Shown here one piece after another: positions 46,465 through 55,113 of a stretch of 64,000 nucleotides of DNA. The translations under genes were made by a program, and so were the position numbers. The stretch is from Rhizobium sp. 16-488-2b (GTDB lineage Bacteria; Pseudomonadota; Alphaproteobacteria; Rhizobiales; Rhizobiaceae), in NCBI RefSeq assembly GCF_017741815.1, contig NZ_JAGHMF010000008.1:186001-250000 (forward strand), written 5' to 3'. The stretch's first letter is position 1. Every line of letters begins with the position of its first letter. Below the pieces are notes generated by a model. The model saw only the letters and a list, made by a program, of their open reading frames with translations, was not told the origin of the DNA and searched no databases.

Positions 46465-48069
46465 ATGACTGACAGATTTTTCAGCGTAAGGACACATAGC
46501 CCGAAGACGGTTCGCGCCGCGGCGCTCGCCTTGGCGATGCTGTGCGGATCGACATTGAGCGCCACGCATGCGATGGCCGAAGAGCAGCCCGTGAAGGGCG
46601 GCGAGATCACCATCATCAACGGATCCGACATCAAGAGCTGGGACCCGGCGATCACCAATTCCACCTTCCCGGGCGGTCCGATGGACATGCTCGATGCGAT
46701 CTACGGCTTCATCGTCTACGTCGATGTCAAGGGCGTGGTGCAGGGCGGCATGGCGGAAAGCCTGACGAGCCCGGACGCCAAGGTCTGGACGCTGAAGCTG
46801 CGCCCCAACCTCAAATTCACGGATGGAAACGCCTATGATGCGGAAGCCGTGAAATTCAATTGGGATCGTGTCGCCGACCCCGCCACGCTTTCCCCGGCAC
46901 AGGCTTTCGTCTCCGGCTGGAACAAGAGCATCAAGATCGTCGATCCTCTGACCATCGAGATTACGCTCGCGACCCCGGACCGCAATTTCGCCTCGACGCT
47001 TGCAAATCTCTCGCCCTTCATCGCTTCGCCCGCCGCGCTGAAGGCGGCTGAAAAGAAGACGGATATCAAGCCGGTCGGTGCGGGCGCCTTCGTGCTCGAC
47101 AACTGGAACCAGGGCGTCTCGATGACGCTGAAGCGCAATCCCGGCTACTGGGATCAGCCACGCCCCTATCTCGACACGCTGAAGTTCGTGGTCATTCCCG
47201 AGACCAACAGCCGCATTTCGACGGTCGTCCAGGGCGGCGCCACGATGATGGCGGGCTACATGTACCAGTTCGGCTCGAACGCGACGGCCGAAGGCGTCAC
47301 CACGCATGAGGTTCCGCTGTCCGGCCTCTACCGCGCCTATTTCAATCAGGCGAAAGGCGTCTTCGCAGACCATCGCGCCCGCGAAGCCTTCTATGAAGCG
47401 CTGCAGCGCCCGCGGCTGATGAAGGCCTATACGCAGATCGACGGCTACGTCATGCCGACGAACTACTTTACGGCTGACTCGCCCTATTACGACGCCACCT
47501 ACAAGCTGCCGGAGTACAATCCCGAGCACGCTCAGGAGCTGTTCAATGCGCTCGCCAAGGATGGCAAGCCGTTCGACATCAAGATCGTCACCTATTCGAA
47601 CTCAGACCTCAAGCGGATGGGCTCCTACCTCCAGCAGAGCCTGAGCGCCTACGAAAACGTCAAGGTCGATCTGCAGCTTGTCGACCAGGCCATGCTGCCG
47701 CCGACCTGCAAAGTGCAGGGCAACTTCGATCTCTGCATCGACGGCGGCGTGCTGGTGGCAAACGGCGCGGAGCCGATCATCAGCAACCTCCTGAGCTCCA
47801 AGGGCAACGACAACTGGGGCAAGTACAACAGCCCCGACATGGACAAGGCGCTTGCCGCCGCCAATGCGACCATGGATCCCGAGGCCGTAAAGAAGGCCTA
47901 CGCCGATGTCCAGAAGCTGGTCGTCCAGGACCTGCCCCTCTACATCTTCGGCTCCGAGGCGCGCAATCTGCTGATCCGCAACAACACGGGCGGCATCGTC
48001 CCCTCCAACGGCGGCATTCTGCAGAAGCAATTCCTGTTCGTCTGCAAGGACGCCTGCACGACGAAGTAA
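46465..48069 (+). CDS. ABC transporter substrate-binding protein (dipeptide/oligopeptide family 5)
   Basis: Periplasmic binding protein of 534 residues, family 5 (DppA/OppA-like). Signal peptide cleaved near AMA-EEQP. Typical landmarks are GGEITIINGSDIKSWDPAI near the start of the mature part, LRPNLKFTDGNAYDAEAVKFNWDR near 115-140 (quoted here only in part: TDGNAYDAEAVKFNWDR), and NLLSSKGNDNWGKYNSPDMD-like segments near the C-terminus. RBS GGAGAAA lies 7 bases upstream of the ATG. Family 5 proteins also bind non-peptide ligands, so the cargo here is open. It is separated from the permease genes by one enzyme gene. Confidence 0.93.
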   Translation: MTDRFFSVRTHSPKTVRAAALALAMLCGSTLSATHAMAEEQPVKGGEITIINGSDIKSWDPAITNSTFPGGPMDMLDAIYGFIVYVDVKGVVQGGMAESLTSPDAKVWTLKLRPNLKFTDGNAYDAEAVKFNWDRVADPATLSPAQAFVSGWNKSIKIVDPLTIEITLATPDRNFASTLANLSPFIASPAALKAAEKKTDIKPVGAGAFVLDNWNQGVSMTLKRNPGYWDQPRPYLDTLKFVVIPETNSRISTVVQGGATMMAGYMYQFGSNATAEGVTTHEVPLSGLYRAYFNQAKGVFADHRAREAFYEALQRPRLMKAYTQIDGYVMPTNYFTADSPYYDATYKLPEYNPEHAQELFNALAKDGKPFDIKIVTYSNSDLKRMGSYLQQSLSAYENVKVDLQLVDQAMLPPTCKVQGNFDLCIDGGVLVANGAEPIISNLLSSKGNDNWGKYNSPDMDKALAAANATMDPEAVKKAYADVQKLVVQDLPLYIFGSEARNLLIRNNTGGIVPSNGGILQKQFLFVCKDACTTK

Positions 48070-48077
48070 ACCGCAAA

Positions 48078-48105
48078 CCTGGCCCCACTTGAGGGTGGGA
48101 CCAGG
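48078..48105 (+). other. intercistronic stem-loop after the binding-protein gene
   Basis: CCTGGCCCCAC (48078-48088) and GTGGGACCAGG (48095-48105) pair over 11 positions with one mismatch and a 6-base loop. No T-run follows, so it is likely an mRNA-stabilising or partial attenuator hairpin that favours expression of the binding protein over the downstream genes. Confidence 0.55.
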
Positions 48106-48187
48106 CTCCCTCGCCGGCCATGAAATGCGGCCCGCAACATCCGGCGATCTCGATCGCCCCCTACAACCTCGTCGATGGTGACATTCA

Positions 48188-49120
48188 ATGTTTGACAAAC
48201 GGCCCAGAACCACATTCCGCGAACTCATGTCGGCCGGGCAGGTCTTCACGCCCTGCGTCTGGGACTGCTATTCCGCCAAGGCGGCCGAGATGGCGGGGTT
48301 CAAGGCGATCCTGCTCTCAGGCGCGTCGCTCGGCTTCAGCATGTCGGGCGTTCCCGACATGGGCCTTCACAACCAGGAAGAGCTTGTCTGGGCGACCGAC
48401 CGTATTTCGGACTATTCGCCGCTGCCGCTCATCATCGACGCCGACGATTGCTTTGGCGACGTGGCGCAGGCCTATCGCACCTGCCGTCGCCTCGCCAAGG
48501 CGGGCGCCGCCGCCATCCTGCTCGAGGACACCCCCAACGAGCGCGGCTACGCCCGCTTCGGCCGCGCCATGGAAGCAGCGACCGCCGCCGGCAAGCTCGA
48601 CGGAAACATCGAACACCCGGTGATCTCGAAAGAACTGTGGCTGGCCAAGCTCAAGGCAGCGCTCGACGCCTGCGAAGGCACCGACTGCGTGGTCATCGCC
48701 CGCACCGAATCCAAGCTCGAACTGGGCCTCGACGACGCCATCGAGCGCTGCATCCGCGCAGCCGAACTCGGCTGCGAGATGACCTACGTGCATGGCCTCC
48801 GCACGCTCGATGAGTGCCAGAAGGTTGCCAAGGTGCTGCCGGGCTGGAAGATGTTCGGCGACGTCGCCACGCAGGACGGCAAGGCCTTCGTCGAACTTGA
48901 GGACATCGCGGCTCTCGGCTTCAACCTCGTGACCATGCATTACCTCGAAAAGGGTTCCATGTGGGGCATGATGGATTTCGGCCATCGGGTCTTCAAGGAG
49001 CAGAGTACGCGCTATTCCGACGAGCATACGATGGGCGGCCTGAGCAAGGCCGAGCAGCGTGAACTGCTGGAGCGCGACATCGGCTGGATGGCTGCGGAAG
49101 ACGAATGGAAGAAGATCTGA
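48188..49120 (+). CDS. isocitrate lyase/PEP mutase superfamily enzyme
   Basis: TIM-barrel enzyme of 310 residues. It has the superfamily magnesium site IIDADDCFGD near residue 82 and the GAAAILLEDT strand near 108. However, the KKCGH-type catalytic loop of true lyases is absent; the corresponding stretch reads NERGYARFGRA. This variation is seen in members with other reactions, such as phosphonopyruvate hydrolase- or oxaloacetate-decarboxylase-like enzymes. It sits inside the ABC transporter gene set, between binding protein and permease, which ties it to the imported compound. Reaction not assigned. Confidence 0.82.
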   Translation: MFDKRPRTTFRELMSAGQVFTPCVWDCYSAKAAEMAGFKAILLSGASLGFSMSGVPDMGLHNQEELVWATDRISDYSPLPLIIDADDCFGDVAQAYRTCRRLAKAGAAAILLEDTPNERGYARFGRAMEAATAAGKLDGNIEHPVISKELWLAKLKAALDACEGTDCVVIARTESKLELGLDDAIERCIRAAELGCEMTYVHGLRTLDECQKVAKVLPGWKMFGDVATQDGKAFVELEDIAALGFNLVTMHYLEKGSMWGMMDFGHRVFKEQSTRYSDEHTMGGLSKAEQRELLERDIGWMAAEDEWKKI

Positions 49121-49161
49121 CACCGATCAGCCTGCACCTTTTAGAGGTGCGGGCACAGAAA

Positions 49162-49186
49162 AGCGCTGGCGATCGCCGCCAGCGCT
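49162..49186 (+). other. intercistronic stem-loop
   Basis: AGCGCTGGC (49162-49170) and GCCAGCGCT (49178-49186) form a perfect 9-bp stem with a 7-base loop between the lyase-superfamily gene and the permease gene. A smaller hairpin, GCACC/GGTGC, precedes it near 49135-49150. Neither is followed by a T-run. Confidence 0.5.
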
Positions 49187-49229
49187 CCATGATCGGACAA
49201 CTCGAACGGAAGAAGGAGTTTGGCGCTTG

Positions 49230-50189
49230 ATGACCGGGTTGAAGCCTTATGCGAAGGCCATCTCGACACGGATCCTGGCGGGGATCCCTGTCTTCATTCT
49301 CGTCACCTTCGGCGCCACGGCTCTCTCCAGCCTGGCGCCCGGCTCCGCCGCGCAGCTGATCCTGGGCGACAACGCCACGCCAGAACAGATCGCCGCGCTC
49401 AACAGTGCCTATGGCTATGACCTGCCGCTGTGGGAACGCTACCTGATCTGGCTCGGCAATCTGCTGCGAGGCGACCTCGGGCAAACCCTGTTCAGCCAGC
49501 AGCCGGTTATCAGCGTCGTGTTCGATCGCGCCGCCGTTACCTTCGAGATCGCCTTTCTGGCAATGGCACTGTCCCTGATCGGCATTCCTACGGCAATGTA
49601 TACGGCAAGCCATCCCGGCAAGCTCGCGGATCGCATCCTGCGCTCGGTATCATCGATCCTGCTTGCGGTGCCGACCTTCGTGATCGTCGTGCTTCTCTCC
49701 TATGTCTTCGCGATCGTGCTGCGCTGGCTGCCGGCCACGGGCTGGGCCAACTTCAGTGATGATCCGATCGCCAATCTCTGGTACGTGGCACTGCCGGTCA
49801 TCTGTCTCAGCCTGCACCAGACCGCCTACCTCTACCGCGTCGCCCGCAACGAGATGATCACCACACTGCAGGAAGACTTCGTGCAGGTGGCACGCGCGCG
49901 CGGCCTCTCGCTGGGCTACATCATGTTCCGGCACGTGCTTCGCCCGGCAATGCCGCAGATCCTTACCGTCATGGGTCTGTCGCTCACCTACATGCTGGCC
50001 GGCTCCTTCGTCGTCGAAAGCTACTTCGCCGTGCCCGGCATCGGCTGGACCGTGCTGACAGCCGTCAAGAGCCATGACATCCCGCTCGTCCAGGCGATCC
50101 TGTCGCTCACCGTCGTCATCTTCGTCATCGTCTTCATGCTCGTCGATATCGGCTATGCCATCATCGACCCGAGGGTCACCGTATCATGA
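49230..50189 (+). CDS. ABC transporter permease DppB-like
   Basis: Dipeptide-family permease of 319 residues with six membrane helices. It shows the family stretches QIAALNSAYGYDLPLWERYLIWLGNLLRG (short part: YGYDLPLWERYLIWLGN) and the EAA-type loop with ARARGLSLGYIMFRHVLRPA near residues 225-245. I chose the ATG at 49230; a TTG at 49227 is equally near the AAGGAG site. It overlaps the next permease by 4 bases. Confidence 0.93.
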   Translation: MTGLKPYAKAISTRILAGIPVFILVTFGATALSSLAPGSAAQLILGDNATPEQIAALNSAYGYDLPLWERYLIWLGNLLRGDLGQTLFSQQPVISVVFDRAAVTFEIAFLAMALSLIGIPTAMYTASHPGKLADRILRSVSSILLAVPTFVIVVLLSYVFAIVLRWLPATGWANFSDDPIANLWYVALPVICLSLHQTAYLYRVARNEMITTLQEDFVQVARARGLSLGYIMFRHVLRPAMPQILTVMGLSLTYMLAGSFVVESYFAVPGIGWTVLTAVKSHDIPLVQAILSLTVVIFVIVFMLVDIGYAIIDPRVTVS

Positions 50190-51097
50190 CCGCCACGCCC
50201 CAATCCCCCGCAAGCGGAACGGCCACACTGGCCAGCATCGCCCGCGCCGCAATGCCGGCCACCAGCCGGCTGCGGCTGCCCGGCGGCACCGTCTTCGAAA
50301 TGCTCGCCGCGGCCTTCCTGGTCTTTCTCGTGCTGATCGCGCTCTTCGTGGACTTCATTCCCGGTCTCGTCAGCCCGAAATTCCCGTATGGCGATTTCTC
50401 GCAGTTGCCTGATCTGACGTTGAACGGCCTGTTCGGCACTGATGATATCGGCCGCAGCATCCTGTCACGCGTGCTTTACGGTGCTCGCGCGTCGCTGATG
50501 ATCGTCGGCGTCGCCACCTGTCTTTCGGTGTCCGTCGGCCTGCTGCTCGGCATGCTCGCCGGCTACTACCGCGGCATGCTTGAGCGCATGGTCGATCTCT
50601 ATGCCAACACCATGTCGGCCCTGCCCTCGGTGCTCGTCGTGCTTGCCTTCGTCACCGCCACCGGCACGTCCGTCGGCGCCATCATCCTCATTCTCGGCAT
50701 CCTCGATATCGGCACCTATGCCCGTGTGGCCAAGGCCGGCGTCATCTCGCAGAACAACCGGGATTACGTGCTGGCGGCCCGCGCCATGGGCGCCACGGAC
50801 GCCCGCATCATGATGCAGGAAATCCTGCCAAACCTCGTCCCGGCGCTGACGGCCGTCATGCCGACGCTGATGGCGGGCCTGATCATCACCGAGGGATCTT
50901 TGAGCTTTCTCGGCTACGGCATTCCGGCGCCGGCGCCGAGCTGGGGCGGAATGATCGCCAGCTCGACTGATCTGCTCAGCCGTTTCCCGGTACTGATCGT
51001 CGGGCCGACCATGGCAATCGTGCTCACTGTATACGCCCTCAACACCGTCGGCGACTACCTCGCGCAGCGCCTCAACAGCCGCGAGAGGGGGAACTGA
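50186..51097 (+). CDS. ABC transporter permease DppC-like
   Basis: Second dipeptide-family permease, 303 residues. The N-terminal 35 residues are cytoplasmic. DDIGRSILSRVLYGARASL near residues 88-106 and the docking loop ARAMGATDARIMMQEILPNL near 198-217 are diagnostic of DppC/OppC. The C-terminus contains the PAPSWGGMIASS motif common to this family. ATGA overlap with the DppB-like gene; the ATPase starts one base after its stop. Confidence 0.94.
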   Translation: MTATPQSPASGTATLASIARAAMPATSRLRLPGGTVFEMLAAAFLVFLVLIALFVDFIPGLVSPKFPYGDFSQLPDLTLNGLFGTDDIGRSILSRVLYGARASLMIVGVATCLSVSVGLLLGMLAGYYRGMLERMVDLYANTMSALPSVLVVLAFVTATGTSVGAIILILGILDIGTYARVAKAGVISQNNRDYVLAARAMGATDARIMMQEILPNLVPALTAVMPTLMAGLIITEGSLSFLGYGIPAPAPSWGGMIASSTDLLSRFPVLIVGPTMAIVLTVYALNTVGDYLAQRLNSRERGN

Positions 51098-51098
51098 G

Positions 51099-52142
51099 AT
51101 GAGCCAACATCAAGACCAGCCCATTCTCTCCTGCCAGGACATGTCCTGCCAGATCATGGCCCGCCCGCAGCCACTGAAGGTGCTGCAGCATATCGATTTT
51201 TCCGTTAGCCGCCGCACGGCGCTCGGCATCGTCGGCGAATCCGGCGCTGGGAAATCCATGCTGATCAAGTCCATCATGGGCATCGCGCCGGGCAGCGTTC
51301 GCGTCGATGGGCGCATTTCCGTAGACGGGCGCGACCTGTCGACCATGAAACCGCGCGAGCGTGCACGTTTCATCGGCCGCAAGGTCGGTATCGTCTTCCA
51401 GAACCCGATGACCTCGCTCAATCCCTATGTGCCGATCGGCCGGCAGATCTCCGAGGCCTGCCAGCAGCATATCGGCCTGACGCGCAGCGAGGCTCGCCAG
51501 CGGGCAATCGATCTTCTCGCCGTTGTCGGCATCGCCGACCCCGAAGACTGCTACGACTATTATCCGCATCATTTCTCCGGCGGCATGAAGCAGCGCATCA
51601 TGATCGCCGCCGGCCTGATCTGCCATCCCGACCTTCTGATTGCCGACGAAGCGACCACCGCCCTCGATGTGACGGTGCAGAAGGAGGTGCTCGATCTCCT
51701 GCAGACCATCCAGCAGGAACGACAGATGTCGATGATCCTGGTGTCGCACAATCTCGGCGTCGTCGCCGGACGCACCGACGAGATCCTGGTGCTCTACGGT
51801 GGCCACATCGTCGAATACGGTCCGACCTCCGAGGTGTTCCGCAATCCGCGGCACCGCTACACCGAAGCGCTTCTCTCGGCTATGCCGCAAATGGACCAGC
51901 CGGCGCATACACGCCTCAGGACCATCCCCGGCCAACCGCCGAGCCTTGCAAACCAGCCGGCCGGCTGTCCCTTCGCACCGCGCTGCGGCGCTGCCCAGGG
52001 GCCATGCCATGTCTCCATGCCCGATATGGCCACCGGCGCGGACGAACGCCATCGCTTCGCCTGCCATTTCCCGCTGGATGCGACCGCGCGTCCGTCAGTC
52101 AAGCCCGACATCATTGCAAAAGGTGGGCTCGCACATGGGTGA
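51099..52142 (+). CDS. ABC transporter ATP-binding protein DppD-like
   Basis: First ATPase of the oligopeptide-type importer, 347 residues. Walker A is [10 protein letters not shown] near residue 47, signature FSGGMKQR near 159, Walker [16 protein letters not shown] near 178, H-loop SHNLGVVAG near 213. The C-terminus has the Cys-containing oligopeptide ATPase tail ([15 protein letters not shown]) typical of DppD/OppD, which binds an iron-sulfur cluster in some members. It overlaps the second ATPase gene by 8 bases. Confidence 0.95.
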   Translation: MSQHQDQPILSCQDMSCQIMARPQPLKVLQHIDFSVSRRTALGIVGESGAGKSMLIKSIMGIAPGSVRVDGRISVDGRDLSTMKPRERARFIGRKVGIVFQNPMTSLNPYVPIGRQISEACQQHIGLTRSEARQRAIDLLAVVGIADPEDCYDYYPHHFSGGMKQRIMIAAGLICHPDLLIADEATTALDVTVQKEVLDLLQTIQQERQMSMILVSHNLGVVAGRTDEILVLYGGHIVEYGPTSEVFRNPRHRYTEALLSAMPQMDQPAHTRLRTIPGQPPSLANQPAGCPFAPRCGAAQGPCHVSMPDMATGADERHRFACHFPLDATARPSVKPDIIAKGGLAHG

Positions 52143-53166
52143 GAACACGAACACGACAGCCGCCAACGCAGCCCCCTCGCCTCTGCTTGGTATCACCGAC
52201 CTCTCGGTGCAATTTACCCGTTCCGGCAAGGTGATGCGCGCGGTGGACAATGTCTCGCTCCACGTCGCCCCCGGTGAAACGCTTGGGCTCGTCGGAGAGA
52301 GCGGCAGCGGCAAGACGACCATCGGCCGCGCGGTACTTCGGCTGCTACCTGATGCCAACACGCAATGGAACGGCTCCATCCGTTATCAAGGCACCGACAT
52401 CGCCAAGCTCTCCAAGCGCGACATGCGTCGCATGCGCGGCCGCTTGCAGATGATCTTCCAGGATCCGGTATCCTCGTTCAATCCACGCCGCAAGATCGAG
52501 GATATCGTCGCCGAGGGCCTCATCATCCAAGGCGTGTCAAAAGCCGAGCGCAAGACCCGCGTCGAAGCCGCGTTGGCCGATGTGGGCTTTGCGCTATCCG
52601 ACATCGCCGGTCGCAAACCACACCAGTTTTCCGGCGGCCAGTGCCAGCGCATCGCCATTGCGCGGGCGCTCGCCGTGCAGCCGGAACTGATCGTCTGCGA
52701 CGAGCCGGTGGCCTCGCTCGACGTATCGGTGCAGGCACATGTCATCAACCTGCTGCAGGATATCCGCGAGGCGCGCAAGCTCGCGCTTATTTTCATCTCG
52801 CATGATCTGGCAGTCGTGAAGAACGTCAGTGACCGCGTCGCCGTGCTCTACATGGGACGCATCGTAGAGGTCGGCACCGGAGAAGAGATCTACGATCGCC
52901 CGGCGCATCCCTACACACGCAAACTTCTCGAAGCCGTTCCGGTCGTCGATGCCAGCCGCAAAATCCAGCCCGACACGGAACGCACCGCGATCCCCTCGCG
53001 TCTCCGCCCGCCGACCGGCTGCGCCTTCCGCACACGTTGCCCGCGTGCGGCGGCCCGGTGCACGGACGAAGAGCCGGCGCTGACGAAGGCGCCTCGCGGC
53101 CAGCTGGTCGCCTGCCATTTTCCGCATGACGAGGCAGCGCCCGGCATGACGGCAAAGACGGCATAG
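52135..53166 (+). CDS. ABC transporter ATP-binding protein DppF-like
   Basis: Second ATPase, 343 residues. The start at 52135 ([10 protein letters not shown]) overlaps the DppD-like gene by 8 bases and gives normal length; the longer frame lies in that gene. Walker [14 protein letters not shown] near 53, signature FSGGQCQR near 166 (a cysteine replaces the common Arg/Gln), Walker B IVCDEPVASLDVSVQ near 186, and H-loop ISHDLAVVKN near 221. The oligopeptide tail GCAFRTRCPRAAARC is present. Confidence 0.95.
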   Translation: MGENTNTTAANAAPSPLLGITDLSVQFTRSGKVMRAVDNVSLHVAPGETLGLVGESGSGKTTIGRAVLRLLPDANTQWNGSIRYQGTDIAKLSKRDMRRMRGRLQMIFQDPVSSFNPRRKIEDIVAEGLIIQGVSKAERKTRVEAALADVGFALSDIAGRKPHQFSGGQCQRIAIARALAVQPELIVCDEPVASLDVSVQAHVINLLQDIREARKLALIFISHDLAVVKNVSDRVAVLYMGRIVEVGTGEEIYDRPAHPYTRKLLEAVPVVDASRKIQPDTERTAIPSRLRPPTGCAFRTRCPRAAARCTDEEPALTKAPRGQLVACHFPHDEAAPGMTAKTA

Positions 53167-53175
53167 GAGCGTTCG

Positions 53176-53730
53176 ATGCAGCAAACAGGCTTCACCACCA
53201 ATGTCTGGCCCAACATAATCCTGCTTTACGCCGACAGCAGGATTGCGCAGCTCTGCCTGTCCCTGCAGGACGAATTCGACGCCGACGTTCCGGTTCTTCT
53301 GCTTCTGGTCATTGCCGATCGACGTGGGATGTCTTGTGAGCATGAGGCTTTCGACAAGTTCCTGGCGGACGCAGCAAGCTGGCGCGAGCTTGTGGTGCGG
53401 CCATTGCGAACCCTTCGGCGCGCCATGAAAGGCCATTGCGCGGCCGGCGCCGAGACTGCCCTGCGCGGGGATATCAAGCGCATCGAACTGCAGGCCGAAC
53501 GGGTTCATGTCGCGCGACTGGCGGAAGCGTTTCCGGTCAGCCCCGCTAGGGGAACGCGCGAGCATGATCTCGCCGACCGTTACCTGATCGAGCGCGGAGT
53601 GCCCGGTGAACAGCGGCGTGACTGCCTCTCGCTGTTCGACGCGGTCATCACCAGGCTCGCAAAGATCGCATGCCCGCCCGACCACCAGCATACCAAACTC
53701 GATCCAGCAAGAAAGACGACTGCATCATGA
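53176..53730 (+). CDS. DUF2390 (TIGR02444) family protein
   Basis: Small cytoplasmic helical protein of 184 residues. The family pattern is visible: NVWPNIILLYADSRIAQLCLSLQDEF, DVPVLLLLVIADRRG, and a WRELVVRPLRTLRRAMKG segment (parts shown: LCLSLQDEF, VPVLLLLVIADRRG, VVRPLRTLRRAMK), followed by IKRIELQAERVHVARLAEAF. Function of the family is unknown. It starts 9 bases after the DppF-like gene and overlaps the hydantoinase-like gene by 4 bases, so it is translated within the catabolic operon. In most genomes the family is found alone, so this context is unusual. Confidence 0.82.
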   Translation: MQQTGFTTNVWPNIILLYADSRIAQLCLSLQDEFDADVPVLLLLVIADRRGMSCEHEAFDKFLADAASWRELVVRPLRTLRRAMKGHCAAGAETALRGDIKRIELQAERVHVARLAEAFPVSPARGTREHDLADRYLIERGVPGEQRRDCLSLFDAVITRLAKIACPPDHQHTKLDPARKTTAS

Positions 53731-55106
53731 GCGATTTCGACACAGTGATCCGCGGCACACTCGTCAACGAGGACGGCGTCACCGAAGGCGGCTTTGTTGC
53801 CATCCGCGACGGAAAGATCGCCATGCTCGGCGCCGGCACGCCGCCGGCCGCGCGCGAAACGCATGATTTCGGTGATGCTCTGGTCCTGCCGGGCACGATC
53901 GACGGCCAGGTGCATTCGCGCTCGCAGAAAGATCAGGAAGATTTCGTCTGGTCGACACGGTCCGCTGCCGCCGGTGGCGTCACCACCATCGTCGACATGC
54001 CCTATGACGCCGGCGGCAAGCTGATCTGCACCGCCGATCTCCTGAAGGAAAAAGCCGATAGCGCCGCCGAGCAGGCCCGTGTCGATTTCGCGCTCTATGG
54101 CACCATTCGTCCCTCGGAAGGGGCCGCGCACATCGCCGAGATGGCTAAGGCCGGCGCAATCGGCTTCAAGTTTTCCACCTTCGAGACGGATCCGAACCGC
54201 TTCCCACGCATCCCCACGCCGCTGCTTCACGCCGCTTTCTCCGAAGTCGCCAAGACCGGCCTCATCGCCGGCGTGCACAACGAGAACGACGAATGCGTGA
54301 AGGTCTGGAGCGAGGCGGTCAAGGCGACCGGCCGCACCGACTACCGCACCCACGGCGATTCCCGACCAGCGATTGCCGAGACGCTTGCCATCGCCGAGGT
54401 CTACGAAATTGCCGAAGCCACCGGCTGCTCCGCCCATATCGTGCATTGCTCTGTGGGCCGCGGCTACGAGATGGCGCAGGCCTATCGCCAGCAGGGCGTC
54501 GATGCGACGATCGAGGCGTGCATCCACTATCTCGTCTGCAGCGAGGAGGAGGATGTTTCGCGGCTGATCGGCCGTGCCAAATGCAATCCGCCGATCCGCT
54601 CGGCAAAGGAGCGCGAGAAGATCTGGGAACATCTGGCCGCCGGCCACGTCACCATCGTTTCGACCGACCATGTGTCCTGGAGCCTGTCGGCCAAGTCCTC
54701 GAAGGTGATGCTGGAAAACTCCTCCGGCATGCCGGGCCTGGAAGTGCTGCCGAGCCTGCTGCTCGACGGCCTGACGGATCGCAATCTGCCGCTCACCCAT
54801 GCGCCGCGTCTGCTCGCCTCCAATCCGGCTCGCCTTTTCCGTCTCGCCGACCAGAAGGGCTCGCTCTCGATCGGGCTGGATGCCGACATCGCCGTCTTTG
54901 CCGAACGCCCGCGTCTCTACGACCCGGCGGCCAGCGGTCACAACGTCGTCGGCTGGAGCCCCTATGAAGGCCGCCGCATCCGCCATGCGGCGATCGCCAC
55001 CTTCCAGCGCGGCGGCCTGATTTTCGACAGCACCGACGTTCTGGCAAAGCCCGGCGCCGGCCGTTTCATCCGCCCGAGCGTCAACGCTCTGACGCCGGCC
55101 GCGTGA
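53727..55106 (+). CDS. hydantoinase/dihydropyrimidinase-like amidohydrolase with altered metal motif
   Basis: Cyclic amidohydrolase of 459 residues, related to D-hydantoinase, dihydropyrimidinase and allantoinase. The usual HxH metal motif near residue 61 reads QVHSR, so the first histidine is Gln (Q61) while H63 is kept. The other metal ligands look conserved: Lys in GFKFST (K148, carboxylated lysine position), His in GVHNEND (H184), His in AHIVHCS (H237/H240), and Asp in STDHVSW (D314). The ATG at 53727 overlaps the DUF2390 gene. It is followed by a carbamoylase-like gene, the classic hydantoin-degradation pair. Substrate unknown. Confidence 0.88.
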   Translation: MSDFDTVIRGTLVNEDGVTEGGFVAIRDGKIAMLGAGTPPAARETHDFGDALVLPGTIDGQVHSRSQKDQEDFVWSTRSAAAGGVTTIVDMPYDAGGKLICTADLLKEKADSAAEQARVDFALYGTIRPSEGAAHIAEMAKAGAIGFKFSTFETDPNRFPRIPTPLLHAAFSEVAKTGLIAGVHNENDECVKVWSEAVKATGRTDYRTHGDSRPAIAETLAIAEVYEIAEATGCSAHIVHCSVGRGYEMAQAYRQQGVDATIEACIHYLVCSEEEDVSRLIGRAKCNPPIRSAKEREKIWEHLAAGHVTIVSTDHVSWSLSAKSSKVMLENSSGMPGLEVLPSLLLDGLTDRNLPLTHAPRLLASNPARLFRLADQKGSLSIGLDADIAVFAERPRLYDPAASGHNVVGWSPYEGRRIRHAAIATFQRGGLIFDSTDVLAKPGAGRFIRPSVNALTPAA

Positions 55107-55113
55107 CGCTCCG

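Noticed and set aside
45553..47529. Minus-strand open frame of 658 codons opposite ubiX and the binding-protein gene
   Set aside because: Spans two well-defined plus-strand genes and an intergenic gap and has no recognisable domain.
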